A program made the position numbers and the translations under genes. Under the pieces are notes generated by a model. That model saw nothing but the letters and a program-made list of their open reading frames with translations. It ran no database searches and was not told the DNA's origin. Below are positions 52,448 to 64,000 of a DNA stretch of 64,000 nt, piece after piece. This DNA comes from Onchocerca volvulus. Its lineage: Eukaryota > Nematoda > Chromadorea > Rhabditida > Onchocercidae. Location of the stretch: assembly GCA_000499405.2 (NCBI GenBank), contig HG738138.1:19259753-19323752 (forward strand). The letters run 5' to 3'. Positions within the stretch are counted from its first letter, which is position 1. The number at the start of each line of letters is the position of its first letter.

Positions 52448-54771
52448 ATGGATTCGATGAATGCCGATTCGCGCGAGGGGAGCTGTGACAAGGATCAGAA
52501 TTATGTAACAAATCGATTACCTCAGAAAAATGTTTTAATCAAAGGAAGGAATTTTGAATTCGCCATCGGTCGATTAATTTCTCGGGGACGATATGGTGCG
52601 GTATATGAGGTGAATAATAGCACGTGAAATTTGAATTGCTCATGTTATAATTACTGATGTGATCAAGAAAGATTCCGAAGTCTTAAAATTTTGAATTGAT
52701 TATCAAGTTCATTAAAATAATATTGAATTTTTCTAGGTTCTGGAAATCTCACTAATATATATATATATATTTATTTATTTAAGAAACTTTTATGTGACAT
52801 AAAAATTCTTATTAATCATTCTTTGTAGGTGCTAAGGCGTACGGATGGAAAACGTTTTGCAGCGAAATTAGAAACATGCGATTCACATTTCCATGGACTA
52901 AATATGGATTACATTGTCTTGCTACAAGCTTCAAAAACCGCTTGTGAACATATTGCAGGCCTAATCGATCAGGGTAAAATCGAAGGACATTTCAAATTCA
53001 TCGTCATGAAAATGGTCACTTGCTAAAGATATTTTACTTACTAATAGCTATGATTTTGGATGCGATGGAATTCACATATATCAATTTAAGTGGATTTATT
53101 AATTTCGGATTGATATGATTTCCATTTTTTTTAACAGAAGATATAAAGCCAGAAAGCTTCAGAAGTTCCTTATAAGACACATCGCTACATATTGATCCTC
53201 CTCATCTGTGATTCTATTTCAAAGCTTATGTTTAGCTTGGTGACAATTTGCATAAATTGCGACGAGCATTTGTTGAATGTCATTTTTCATTGTCAACTTC
53301 ACTTCGACTTGGAATTCAGACATTAGCTGCGTTGGAAGAGTTGCATTCAATGGGATTTGTCCACAGAGATGTTAAAGTTTGTCCTCATTTTTCATATTTT
53401 TATCATTTTCAATAATAATAGTTGTCAGTGCATAGCATACTTGCTAGAACTAGAGTTTTAAGAAAAACGAATTGCTATATATTTCGACAAATATATTGCA
53501 TTTTCCCTAAGGGAAGTTGAAATTGCCTTTACATTTCTCAAATAAAAATTTTATCAAATTAGTTTCTAAAATCAAATTTTGAATTTGAATTTAAAATGAT
53601 TTGTTGCACTGCTTTAAACAAACTTTGGATTTGTAATTTAAGAAGTTTTTAAAAACTTCAGGCATCAAACTTCGCAATAAGCGATTCTTCTGAATCAAAG
53701 GTGAATGTGTATATAATTGATTTCGGACTTTGTCGAATGTACCGAAATCCCAAGGATGGAATCAAACCGCCTAGGAATAAAACTTCATTCAGGTTAAACT
53801 TTTGTTTTTCCTGAAATCCAACCTTCTTTATATAAATAAGTGTGAAGAAATAGCTAGGATTTGGAAATTATCTTTATAATTCATTAAGACATTAAGAGAA
53901 AAATTTTTAGTTAAAATAGATCAATCGAAACTTTTTCGATTGCTTAAACTTATTCTTAGTTTGCTTGAATGAAATTATTCAAGAGTTTGCAGAGGAACTG
54001 CACGTTACGCGTCACTAGCAGCACATCGAGAGGAGGAACTATCGCCAAAAGATGATCTTGAGTCCTGGTTCTACATGCTTATCGAAATGATTTCTGGTAT
54101 GGCCCATTCGAATAATAAACATAAAATTTGTCAAAAAGACATTCTTTCCTGGATATAAAATAGTGGAAGTATGCTATCAAATCCTCTGCAAATAAAGATT
54201 AGAATCTGCTCTGCTGAACTGAATTTTTTTAGGAGAACTTCCATGGGGCAATCTTCATCGAACAGATCGTAAAGAAATAGAGTGTAAGAAGGAGCAGTGT
54301 CGATCATCGGATGAACTCAAAGCATTACTCAAAGACTGTCCTAAGGTACATTCATTAATATCTTCGTTAAAACTTAAATTAAGAAGATAATTTTTGTTAC
54401 TTATCTTCCTGTCACTTTTATTTCACACATTGATCTACACTATGCAGTTTAGATGACTGTCCAGCTCAAACTCATTTACTTCTTTTCCATTTTTTTTTTT
54501 TTTAAACATTTCCCTGCGCCTTTAATACTAGTTCAACGAACAGAATAAATTCTCGGAGATTACATTATTGACAATGGAGAAAAATAACAGTAAAATATTA
54601 TTACAGGTTGAGTTCCGGCGCATTTTGAATTACATCGATTCTTTAGCATATCATAGTCAGCCGGATCACAAGTTTTTAACAGAAATGCTACAGTTGGCAA
54701 TGAAAAATTACGGTGTAAAAGTGGATGAACCATACGATTGGGACGATGAATTACAGGCACAGCTTGGATAA
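52448..54771 (+). CDS. CK1-family protein kinase, tau-tubulin-kinase-like (TTBKL)
   Basis: Seven exons (52448-52609, 52829-53014, 53236-53376, 53662-53792, 53993-54096, 54233-54345, 54607-54771) join in frame to give 333 residues, a bare kinase domain with short ends. Seen: glycine loop GRLISRGRYGAVYE (about 41-54), catalytic Lys67 in FAAKLE, HRDVKASNF with Asp161, and DFG at 183-185 (IIDFGLCRMY). RGTARYASLAAH replaces the APE region, as in CK1 kinases, followed by DDLESWFYMLIE and ELPW. All catalytic residues are present. The third Gly of the loop is Ala, as in many CK1 proteins. The CK1/TTBKL group is much expanded in nematodes and often expressed in the germ line; that is family knowledge, not shown here. 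An ATAG acceptor-like site sits one base before the ATG. Confidence 0.93.
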
Positions 54772-56792
54772 AGTCAAACTGAATATTTATCTATTTATAT
54801 TGTATTCCAAGAGTACAGGACTGTTATGATACATAGCCCAGAATATTATGTTTACAGAGGAATATCATGTCCGAGCTATATGGATTATAGTATCTACCAG
54901 TCCAGATTTGTATAACATAGTAATCTAAATTTATTCTCCAAATTGGAGAAGGTATACGGCACTATATAGCATTTAATTCATTTTTGAGTTCATATTATTG
55001 CTTTCACATATCATTTCTAGTACACTTGTCTTTATTTCAAGATTTATACCAAAACAAGGAGAGATGATTGAGCTGAATTCAATAACATTCAATCTGGCAT
55101 TTTTTCCTATTTTCATGGCATTGAATATGAAGCCTATTTTTCAGTGTACTATGAAAAAAATAAGAATATATTGAATAGACTTCAAAATATACTAAAAAAA
55201 AAAATAATATATTGAATAGACTTCAAAATATTTATATTTACGCGCATTAACATAAAACCCATAAAATTGACCAAGAAGTACTATTTGTGGTACCACTGAA
55301 ACAAACTCTTTTTTCTGATATGAAAAAAGTAATTTCTGGATTTTATGTCTGAACAACGAAATCAAAATTTTCCAAAAAATCCATGAACCACTGTCACTAT
55401 TGTTTACATTAACTTTGATATGATTCCTTTATTTGTAATACTTTTGCTCGTAATATCTGGTAACTGTCAGCATACATAAAGAAAAGCACCGTGGAATTAA
55501 ACATCAAACGATATCGATTCCTTTCATTTAATCTTTTTCACAAGTCTTTTCATTGTAAAAGACTATGGAATAAACAATGCGAAGAAATCGAAATGTTATA
55601 AATAGAGAAGAAAAACGTAAACCATTCCTCATCAAAAGAAAAACGACCGAAATACTCTATATTTTCACGCCTAGATGACTAACATTGGCATTCGCATAAC
55701 CTGCCCCTGCTCTCCTCTCCAAAAGAAATCTTGAGCAAACCGTGGTCGAGATTTGATGAGGTATGCGATTCTGCTTGCTCACAATGAAAAGAGGATCTCA
55801 TGCCTATTTTATTTGTCTTGTTTGTATTAGCTTTTAGTACTTTATTGGAGCGAGAATTGTTAGTTTGAGAAGGGAAATCAATCCATTTAACTTCAATTTA
55901 TTAGAGCATTTATTAGACGGTAGCGAGCCACATACAGTGTGTTCCCCCATTTTTCAGTTTATTTCTGTTCTCTTTTCCAAGTCTCATGGCTTACTTATTT
56001 ACTTGGCTATTTTTTGTAATGTATATTCTGTTGAATTGTTTGCATTTGTTGCAAGACGATTCATACAGTACTGTTTTATGTATCAGTGGCAGATTAACAA
56101 ACAGTTATTCATTGCTGTGATAGATCATTTCTCCTTCTCTTCTTCTGCATCTTTTTCTTCCTTTTTTGCAATTTATAGGTAAAATCCGCTTTTGCATCTG
56201 CTCTATTTGCAATTTGTAGGTAAAATCTGCTCTTGAATAAGAGTAGAGGAGTAAGCTAATGTATTTCATAGGAAGTTATCCTCATGAAAATGAAAGGAAA
56301 TATGCGCATTCAAAATGTGACAAACATTCCACATTTTATGCACTCCAATATTTCGTACGATCATGCAAAAGTCATTGTACTTCTCCTCTTTTTATATTTC
56401 CCTATTAACTGCTCAATGATTATTCTGTGCTTTGCGGTAGCATGTATGACATAGTTTTTGGCTGGTCAATTAGCTGGCTGTGTACGTTTTTGTCTTAATA
56501 TTGGACGTTTAAAGAATTCGGTTGAATATATCATTCGAGATTAGTTCTGTTCTAAAGATGCAACTGCAAGCGCATTTTGATCTTCCCCGTTATTCGCTTC
56601 GTTAGCTCTTCAGTAAGATATTTTAAAATTTCGACAATGGCTTGGCTTTGTTATTGTATCACCGGGAATGATATTGCCAAATATCATTTCATATTGTAGT
56701 GTTGTGATATGAAGGTGTTGTTTGTAGACAAGATAGTCACGACAGAAGTTCACCATATAAATGAAGTCAAGTTTTCGTTTTCCAGATTAAAA
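54772..56792. other. Intergenic region downstream of the kinase
   Basis: AT-rich DNA with a short duplicated motif at about 55164-55224 (AATATATTGAATAGACTTCA repeated after 40 bp) and no supported gene. The upstream ends of the next gene may lie here. Confidence 0.5.
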
Positions 56793-58362
56793 ATGTCGAT
56801 GGATTTATTATCGAAAGTGCAACCAGATTTGCTAATGAATGATAGTTCAAACCAGTCATCACATTTGCATCCACTTGACGATACGAAATCATTGAATCAG
56901 GCTGTATACAAAAAAGATTTGAAAGCACCTAAACGTTGGTTTTAAAAATTTTTTTTGGTATCGAAAGATATTTATTTATTTTTCATTTTGTTTTCTATGT
57001 TTACTGCCTTTGTAAGTAATCCTTTATTAATAAATTGGCAGCTTAACAAAATAGCATTGTTCTTGGTTAATTATCTGTTTACTGTTGCTACGAAACATAA
57101 TTTCATCAACAAATCTATAGCTGAAGTACGAAAACTTTTTCTAAATCTAGTGAAGCAAATCTGAACGAAAAATAATAGGATTATAGGTTCACAACTCAAT
57201 CAATTTTCAACTATATTCGATTTTCCCTTAATTTTTCTGTTATATTAATCTTACTTCATCATATATCTATCACTAATACTCGAAAGTTATTGATAAAATT
57301 AATTATTCGATCAAAAAAAAAGACCTGTTCAGTATTTTTTGCTTGATGTTAAGTATAACTATAGAAACTTTAAAGCTATTCTGTTTTTGTTTCCTTTGAT
57401 TCTTCTCATTTCATCATTCTCCTGGCTAAGGATAAAAAGTGGACAACAGTATGGAATAAATTCCAAGTAACGCTTCCAAATAATCTATCGATTTGATAAC
57501 CTTTTGCAGAAAACAAAATCCTATATTCCATATTTGTTATGTAGATCAATAGAATTGGAAGTCTTATGTTTTGATGTATAGAATAAATAAATCTGCTATA
57601 TATATTTTTTTTCTTTAGAAAGCAAACTCATACAGGAAAAATATATATATTGAATTTTGCAGATTTGGCGATAAATCGCAACGATCATGAACTGTTAAGT
57701 GAGCATTCGCGAATGCGCAGAACCGTTGCAGATGTTATCAATGAATGTCGTACAGTTGGTGGAAATGCATTTGCTGAGCAATTCCTCAGGTAAGTGATAT
57801 ATACATGCTCTTTGAGACTCTATATATATGCTACATGTAAATATGATATATATATGCTTTTTTATCGGTTTCTGTAGGACTCAGCTCAAGTTTCTCTGAT
57901 AAACATTTTGATAACTGATTTGACATATATCATTTCAATGATACATAAAATGTTAAGGGTGCCGTGATTCAAAGCATTTTCTCTTACTTCTTATAATTTA
58001 GTGATTTTACCTCAAATAATTTTTGATTTTGTTGAGAATCAGGTTCAAGATTTTTTTAAACTCATACTTTCGAAAGAGAAATTAAAATTATTCCTTTTTT
58101 AAACTTTGGGTTAATCTTCACTTCTAAGCGAAAGAAATTATTGCATGAAGTTTGCAGTGTACGATATATCACTTGTTCATTTGAAGTTTCTTCGAATATC
58201 TATTATTCTTTTTCCAGGGAACTGAAAGGAGCCTCTCAGATAAACCGTGGACCTCCAGGAATATCGCGTGGTTCACATTTGCATTGGGATTTGTTGCTTG
58301 GAAAAGATGAGACAGTCGAGCCATCTGATTATTTGAATTTCGATTATACTGCTAAATTTTAA
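56793..58362 (+). CDS. Unrecognised 137-residue protein
   Basis: Exons 56793-56934, 57663-57789 and 58218-58362 keep frame and all have good donor and acceptor sites. Alternative frames of the middle exon are closed by stops. The ATG follows a TTTCCAG acceptor by seven bases. The first third is Ser/Asn/Asp-rich. The middle (RMRRTVADVINECRTVG and AFAEQFLREL) looks helical. The C-terminal part is polar and ends LNFDYTAKF. No signal peptide, membrane segment or catalytic motif is visible. I do not recognise the family. It is 524 bp upstream of MED6 on the same strand, so the two may be co-transcribed, which might hint at a nuclear or gene-expression role, but this is only context. Confidence 0.65.
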
Positions 58363-58886
58363 CTGGAAAACATTAAATTTTTGTCAACATAAAATGTCAT
58401 ATCTAAATTTAATGCCAAACTATTAAATCATTTTAAAAAATTTGAATTTCAGAAATCCGTCATCTACAATATAACAGATGTTTTATTTCATTTACTGCTT
58501 CCTGTAGGATGCTAAAATTGATGGAGCGCTTTGTAAAGGGAACTGTCTTAATAGTCTGAAACATACTGAAATTAGAGTTATTTTCAATATTTGCAAAAAT
58601 TGTGAAATGCTAGAATAATGAAGCTTAGGAGTGTGTAGCTAAAAAATAAACGAAATTTAAAGTTTTTTTTTTTTTTGTATTGTATCTGTATTTGATTATC
58701 ATTTTTCGAATAAAGAATAATTTTTTCTAATCTTTAATATCGTATCGGTTATTTATCTGCATATTTTTGACTTATGTAAATGTATGAACTCTCTAATTAA
58801 AGTAAGAGGATGAAAAAATGTAGAAGGATTGAGTGAGGCTTGTTTTATTTCTCTAATGTATATCGATAATATTGCAGGAGAGGAAA
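58363..58886 (+). other. Short gap before MED6, possibly intercistronic
   Basis: It contains AATAAA-type signals near 58645 and 58710 and ends in a TTGCAG acceptor at about 58872-58877, nine bases before the MED6 ATG. In nematodes this layout (poly(A) signal, then acceptor, then the next ATG) is what an operon junction with trans-splicing looks like. No coding exon is seen in the gap. Confidence 0.5.
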
Positions 58887-61485
58887 ATGATGCAGGCAAG
58901 TGGACCGGGTCGAACTGTCATGATAGGACAGTCACAAGGTACTCCATATTTATTGCTGCTTATATCATGTTCGTTACTTTTGCTTCTTTGATTGGTTTTT
59001 CAACATTTCTTCGGCTTCATTTCTCATCTTTTGCTGTTTCGAAGATTCTGTTTTGTATCGCTAAGCCATGTGGCATAGTAATATTGGTTGAAGCATTTAT
59101 TTCATTTATTTTTGTTGGAATAATTTATAGGAAAAATCTTAGGATATCTTAATGAATTAAAATAGACATAGATTTCATCGCATCTTTATTTTTTACCAAA
59201 TTAGTCATTTTCGAAATAAAACACGATATCAGGTACTGTCCAAGAAAATATACTATTAATTGAGATGAGTATTTCTTCACCAGTACTTGCTGTAATTCAG
59301 ATCAGGTAGTATGTTTATTTGAAAATTAAGTGAGCTGAAATCTCTACTTTCTAATTGTTTTTAATAGGCATTATCTTTTCTGTTACTCTTCATGAATTAG
59401 AAAAGATGAAATCCTCAACGACATAACTTTCGATTATGAACTTATTTTTAGCAACCAATTATATTTTGCATATTTATTTTCACATGCTTCTTGTGCGATT
59501 CGAGTTAGTCAAGTTTTTTGTTAATATTTGCATTGTATGCATTGAAGAACAATTTTATTTAACAGGTACTTATATGGGTATACCAAATGTTGCTTCTCAG
59601 CCTGGTTCTGCATATCAACAGACTGTTTCCATGCTTCACCAGTCATTCAAAAATCCGAATTGGCCTCCAAATTTCATAACTCCTGATAACGTATTGGATT
59701 ATTTTTGCGATCCAGGAAATGTTTTTTACGATGTTTCTTCATGCAATCAGCACATCAGAATGCAAAATCTCAATCGACCTTTGCATGAATGTTTACAGTA
59801 AGTCGAAATTCGGGATTTTTAGTCGGCAATAAAATTTGCTTTTCAGTTTATTTCATTTTTCCAGTTTGATAAAAACAGCTCTTTACTTTTCGGTAGTTCA
59901 TGGCAAAGTTCGAGTAATTCGTTACTTTTCGGCAGTTCATGTCAAAGTTCGAGTAATTCGAATTTCCAAAAAGCCTAATTAGACTTAGATGAAATTCAAT
60001 TACTGGTATCATAAGTTTTCATTTAGAATTCCACGATTTTTGATAATTTGTAGTGAGCAATGATTCTGATACGTGCTACACTAAATAATTTCAGACTACT
60101 GGCTTTCTATAAATGACTGGTTGCAATTTTAAGATCTGAATATGAATTAATTAGTAAGAAAATTGAATTTTGCTGTCTTTTACAGGTCTATGCAAGGTAT
60201 TCAGTATACGGTTGTTGGCACATTCCCTCCACTGTATGTAATAATGAAACAGCGTCGGAATAGTCCTACGAATGGTAATCATGTGTCATTAATTGTTAAT
60301 ATTATGCACACTTTCAGCAAAAGTCATGTTGTTGTAACGCGATTATGTAACAAAATTTTAGTGAAATCGAAAATATATTGTAATAAATGCACGGTAACCG
60401 TAATAATTCTTTAAGTTACACCTTTGGCTTATTACTACATAGTAAACGGGACGGTGTATCAGTGTCCGGATATTTATACATACATTCAATCAAAATTGAT
60501 TAGTATTGTTGATCCACTTCGACAAGCGCTTGAACAAGCTCGAAATTTCAATAGGTATTTTTCTTATCTATATGTGGCAGCAGTTTTTGTCATTTCTATC
60601 GTTTTTGTTTGCTGATGTCTAGTAAACAAATTATCCGCAAATAGTAATATTAATTTTTAAAGTTTATTCATTATATCTTGTTGCCATTTCTGCAGCTCAT
60701 GAATTCCGGAACATTTTTAGATTCAATATTGCTAAAGGATATTATTGGGAATTCAAAGATTCTGATGGTGAAACTGTCAAGAAAGTAAGTTATTAAATAT
60801 CACGAATTTATTTCTATTGTACGGCTCTTTAAATTCCTGTATTTAAAATGATTCTTCTAGGCAATAGAAGAAGAGGAAAAGCCGCAGCTTGTTCGAAGTA
60901 CTTTTTATCAACGAACTAGGACGGATCAAATATTGCGAGAACTTTTTGCCAAATTTCCACTTCCTGATGATGTTGTATGGCTTTCATATTTCAATGTCTT
61001 TCTTTGCCAAGTTCTTAGTTTATTATTAGTCTTCCCAACTATTGCAACTTGGAGTAGACTTCGAGTAGATTAAAGTCCTCGGAACTTTGGAAACATAAGT
61101 CGAATTCGACAATTTGGTAATTTAAAATATAAATATAATGTTTTCTTCATGCATTATTGCGAAATCTTTTTAGCAATTTAATTTTGGTGGAAATGAAATA
61201 TCAGGAGAAAACGAGGCAATTCCAACTGGTGATATAGGTGAGAAATCTGTACAAAATTCAACTATAAACAATCAGGATTTGACGGTGACGGAAGATCCAG
61301 CGACGGGCATCAACCGACATCCTGCTTTTACGTCACCATCAAGTGTTCCTGTGATTCCGGCTAATCGAAGTACGGGAGAGTCTTCTAGTGGCCCTTTAAG
61401 TTTCCCAGGAACTGCACCAGTTTTGGGAACTGCATGCACAGATTCACAACACGAAATCGACGCCAAACGTTTCAAAGGAAGTTAA
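58887..61485 (+). CDS. mdt-6: Mediator of RNA polymerase II transcription subunit 6 (MED6)
   Basis: MED6 is a head-module subunit of Mediator, which relays activator signals to RNA polymerase II in the nucleus. Exons 58887-58938, 59566-59797, 60186-60274, 60416-60554, 60721-60784, 60861-60974 and 61174-61485 keep frame and give 333 residues. Diagnostic stretches are NWPPNFITPDNVLDYFCDP (contact motif near the N-terminus), FYDVSSCNQHIRMQNLN, GIQYTVVG, LAYYYIVNGTVYQCPDIYTY and GYYWEFKD, all in the family's order. The C-terminal 100 residues are Ser/Pro/Thr-rich and poorly conserved. Human MED6 is about 246 residues, so this one has a long tail, as expected for nematodes. The short first exon (MMQASGPGRTVMIGQSQ) was chosen because a TTGCAG acceptor precedes it and its phase matches exon 2. 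Confidence 0.96.
61174..61485 (+). other. Low-conservation C-terminal tail of MED6 in one exon
   Basis: After QFNFGGNEISG the reading frame stays open for about 90 further residues rich in Ser, Pro, Thr and Gly, ending AKRFKGS. The opposite strand is also open here (61272-61475), which reflects the base composition rather than a second gene. Confidence 0.7.
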
Positions 61486-62324
61486 TATATATTTCTTGTA
61501 TTTTGTGCTCAAATATTTTGTTCGAAATACTTAATTATGATACGATTATTAGCCAAGTATAGGAATGAGCTGGCATTCACTTTCAAATTTGAATCTTTTT
61601 GGGATCGGAAATTTTAGGACTGAGTAAACACAAAATATCTGGGAGCACTTTTTTCATGAAAGATAGAGTTGAAAAGGTTAAACATTATATTCATCAGTTT
61701 CATTGGTAAAAGTAAGTTATTTGTATTCGATTACTGAGTGTAATTGAACGAGATGTACCTATTTTAGATTATTTGATATCACTGATATGGATTATTATTT
61801 AAATCATTAAAATTTTGTTAGGATTTTTTATTGCTAAATATATATATATATATATACTTTTGTGTTTCTCATAACGGAATTGCTGCTGAGATAAAGAAAT
61901 GAGACTGAATTATTTTGAATGAAACAGATTGCTTGCTTCATACAGCTTTGAAAATTATGGAATTTTTTCGAATTAGTAATTTGTCTGGTCGAGATTTTCT
62001 GAAGCAAAATAGAAAAATTTTACTTAAATACGATCTATAAAACAGTAACGACAAATATATGCGAATTTAAAACTTAGTGAGGGTAATTTTTGGAATATTA
62101 TTTTGTCCATTATTTACAATATTTGTAATCCACATTGAAAAAACCTGATAATCCAAATACAGGGGGAAATTTGATGGTTTTCTGATGCCAAGTGATGAAT
62201 TACTTTCCAGGCTAATTCAAAATATCCTGCAAGTGGCTTTTGTAATGCAGAGTTCCCTGAATTTATTTTTAATAAGCAAAAGCCTAATTGACCAAATTTT
62301 TCTTTCAATATTGCAAGGGAAAAT
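61486..62324. other. Convergent intergenic region between MED6 and the BRI3-like gene
   Basis: AT-rich DNA with an (AT)n run at about 61839-61856. No gene is supported. Part of it may be the 3' untranslated region or a last exon of the minus-strand gene. Confidence 0.5.
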
Positions 62325-63537
62325 TTATGAGAATGGAAGACTATGTTTTGGAGATTTGAAATCTGGATCGAATGGATTTGGAAGAAGAATAGAAGAAAAA
62401 TTGCAGAAATCAAATTTAGCTTCAAAAAGAGTGGAAGAACTCAGCAAAACTGAGTGCTTTGTTTCGAAGCTTTTTGAAAATTTTGATTTCTTTAACAGAT
62501 ATAAACACTGAAAATACCTGCGTTCTCTTTTCGAAATACGATGACAAGCGGAACATTCGCCAAAATAGATCACACGAGTACATAGGAAAAAACAACATAA
62601 AAGTGAAAACGGTGGACACAGCATACTCACAAATAAGATTGCTATAACCCTCAACCAATCCCTGAAAAATCAGAACGATCGGATAAGAATCCGGGCTGTC
62701 GGAATTGCATATTCAGAAAAGCATCAAAAATTCATACATGTTTTAGTTTATACGCTAGGTCTTGAAAAGAAAGATCTGCAAATATAGTCTGAACAGGCTT
62801 CACAAAGTTTGCCATAGAGAGGAAGTATAAACAAACGTAAAAGTGCCAATATGCCCATAGTTTTCTTGGCCAAGACATCGAATTAAATAAAAGCGAAATA
62901 GTCCAAATCACATACTTCTTCTTTTCCATGATTCCACGTTTGCAGAAAATGCATATCCTGTAGTCTTTTGCTAAACTGTTTTCTTCAGCTCTATTATTAT
63001 TATTACCATTGACTATGACATTTACTGGCTTATCCGACATTGGTTGACATGAATATGGTGGTACTACAGTTGCTAAAAAATCAGGAAATTGAATAACAAT
63101 AAGCTAAACTCATATGGGTTTTTGTTTTGGATGTTATTTTTAAGAAAGAATTTTTCAGATGAGAGGATTTTTAAATTTAACAAAAGAATATTACTTTGAG
63201 GCATCACAATTGGCATAATGATTGGTTCTATTGATGAATGTGTCGAGGGATTAATCTCAGGTGGAAAATCACGTTTTTGGAAACATGGTGATAACGGACA
63301 TTGTGATTGCTGCAATGATTCTACTGGTTCCTGATAACGGGATGACTGGATCATTGTTGATTTCGCTTCATAACCTGACAGCGGACTGTACGGTGGTGGA
63401 GGTGATGAAATCTGTTCTCTGATCACATTTTCCATTCTCTGTAATTGTTGAACAAATATTTTCAAATATTTTATTCGTTCTATATTATCTATGCCAATCG
63501 TTATCTTATCAAGTGTCGTCAAGTGCCGCCCAATCAT
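62325..63537 (-). CDS. BRI3-like small membrane protein with paired CxxC motifs
   Basis: Three exons on the minus strand (63195-63537, 62916-63072, 62325-62661) join in frame. The N-terminal part is cytosol-like and has a PPPPYSPL stretch with a PPxY motif. Exons 2 and 3 join at KKK|DWLRV, giving CIFCKRGIMEKKK, a hydrophobic segment (VIAILFVSMLCPPFSLLC), then GECSACHRISKRERR. This CxxC, membrane segment, CxxC layout is that of brain protein I3 (BRI3) and is also close to LITAF-type zinc-binding membrane proteins of endosomes and lysosomes. The C-terminus is uncertain. The frame stays open to a TGA at 62325, but a donor (AG|GTATTT at 62518/62517) right after SKRERR suggests a further exon or a shorter end. 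An upstream exon is also possible: an in-frame TAG lies just before the ATG region. Confidence 0.7.
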
Positions 63538-64000
63538 CTTTGCAAATATTGATTGCGCCAAGAGCTAGAATGCAAAAAAACTGAAGAATATGATCAATTA
63601 AATTGCTATCTATAATACTAATTCAGCAGTTTAGTTCTGCAGCAAATTTAAAATGTCAGATAATATGAAGTCAACATCGATGGTAGTGTATTCGCAAACC
63701 ATTTTGCTAGACTCTTTTCGGAAAACAAATTAAACCACGTTAGCATCACATTCTCTTTTTTCTAGAAGTTTGGTCTGGATTAATTTGAATCAGTATCTCT
63801 CATTAAGAACAAAGTTTAATAAGTGTTTGCAATCAATAAAGATAAAAATTACAGGAAAAAGAATCTCTTTGAAATAGTCCTTTCTTTTTTTTTTTTTTTT
63901 GAAAAACAGATTCGGAGAGAAGACTGGAATTCTATAAGGGGGCATCTGCAAATAATGAACAATGTCCGATTTCTGCGCAATGGCAATTGCAATGGATCAG
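63538..64000. other. Right edge of the window
   Basis: AT-rich sequence with a T tract near 63883-63900. No gene is supported. It is upstream of the BRI3-like gene on the minus strand and may hold its promoter or a first exon. Confidence 0.45.

Noticed and set aside
54532..54606. Upstream extension of the last kinase exon (frame open from FNEQNKF)
   Set aside because: The TTACAG acceptor at 54601-54606 gives the normal CK1 join CPK|VEFRRIL, so the extension is more likely intron.
61272..61475. Minus-strand frame over the MED6 tail
   Set aside because: Shadow of the MED6 last exon, which is in frame with the conserved exons.
1..64000. tRNA, rRNA, SL RNA or CRISPR arrays
   Set aside because: No cloverleaf, rRNA core, spliced-leader sequence or regularly spaced repeat array was recognised by eye. 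A covariance-model scan was not possible.

Overview
The window looks like nuclear DNA from a parasitic nematode, most likely a filarial or other spirurid worm. The DNA is AT-rich with long homopolymer T/A tracts. Genes are cut into many 45-315 bp exons with introns ending in TTTCAG, and several start codons sit just after a splice-acceptor-like site, which suggests SL trans-splicing. The proteins are metazoan signalling, lipid and transcription factors, with nematode-type families (a TTBKL/CK1 kinase and a secreted class 3 lipase). Species cannot be named from sequence alone.

Layout. (1) 149-20464, +: a SOS (son of sevenless) Ras guanine-nucleotide exchange factor, lacking only its N-terminal exons, which lie left of the window. 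It has 30 exons here, a 9.3 kb intron at 7387-16707 and at least one likely GC-AG intron. (2) 26084-27999, +: a three-exon small membrane protein with two PPxY motifs. (3) 29879-35584, -: a complete 16-exon lipin (phosphatidate phosphatase) with an intact DxDxT site. (4) 41105-43908, +: a complete six-exon secreted class 3 lipase. It is head-to-head with lipin across about 5.5 kb of DNA in which I see no gene. (5) About 45.78-49.66 kb: a mobile-element cluster. A Helitron-type PIF1 helicase pseudogene on the minus strand is enclosed by inverted ends beginning TCTATAT. It abuts a chain of small units that start TC and end CTAG/CTAA, then a second empty copy with the same inverted ends. (6) 52448-54771, +: a CK1/TTBK-like kinase. 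(7) 56793-58362, +: an unrecognised 137-residue protein. (8) 58887-61485, +: Mediator subunit MED6, only 524 bp downstream and with a trans-splice-like acceptor, so 7 and 8 may form an operon. (9) about 62325-63537, -: a BRI3-like small membrane protein with paired CxxC motifs, convergent with MED6.

All exon boundaries given for the eight genes keep one continuous reading frame, which I checked by adding exon lengths. They rest on splice consensus and family resemblance, not on transcripts. The main doubts are the SOS exon around 5233-5328, the 3' end of the BRI3-like gene and the 5' ends of all genes. No rRNA, tRNA or CRISPR was recognised. The strongest candidate for something not well described is the inverted-end Helitron-like cluster at 45.8-49.7 kb. 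Secondary points are the GC-AG introns in SOS, coding-like stretches inside the long SOS intron, and a single degenerate ankyrin repeat left in intergenic DNA.
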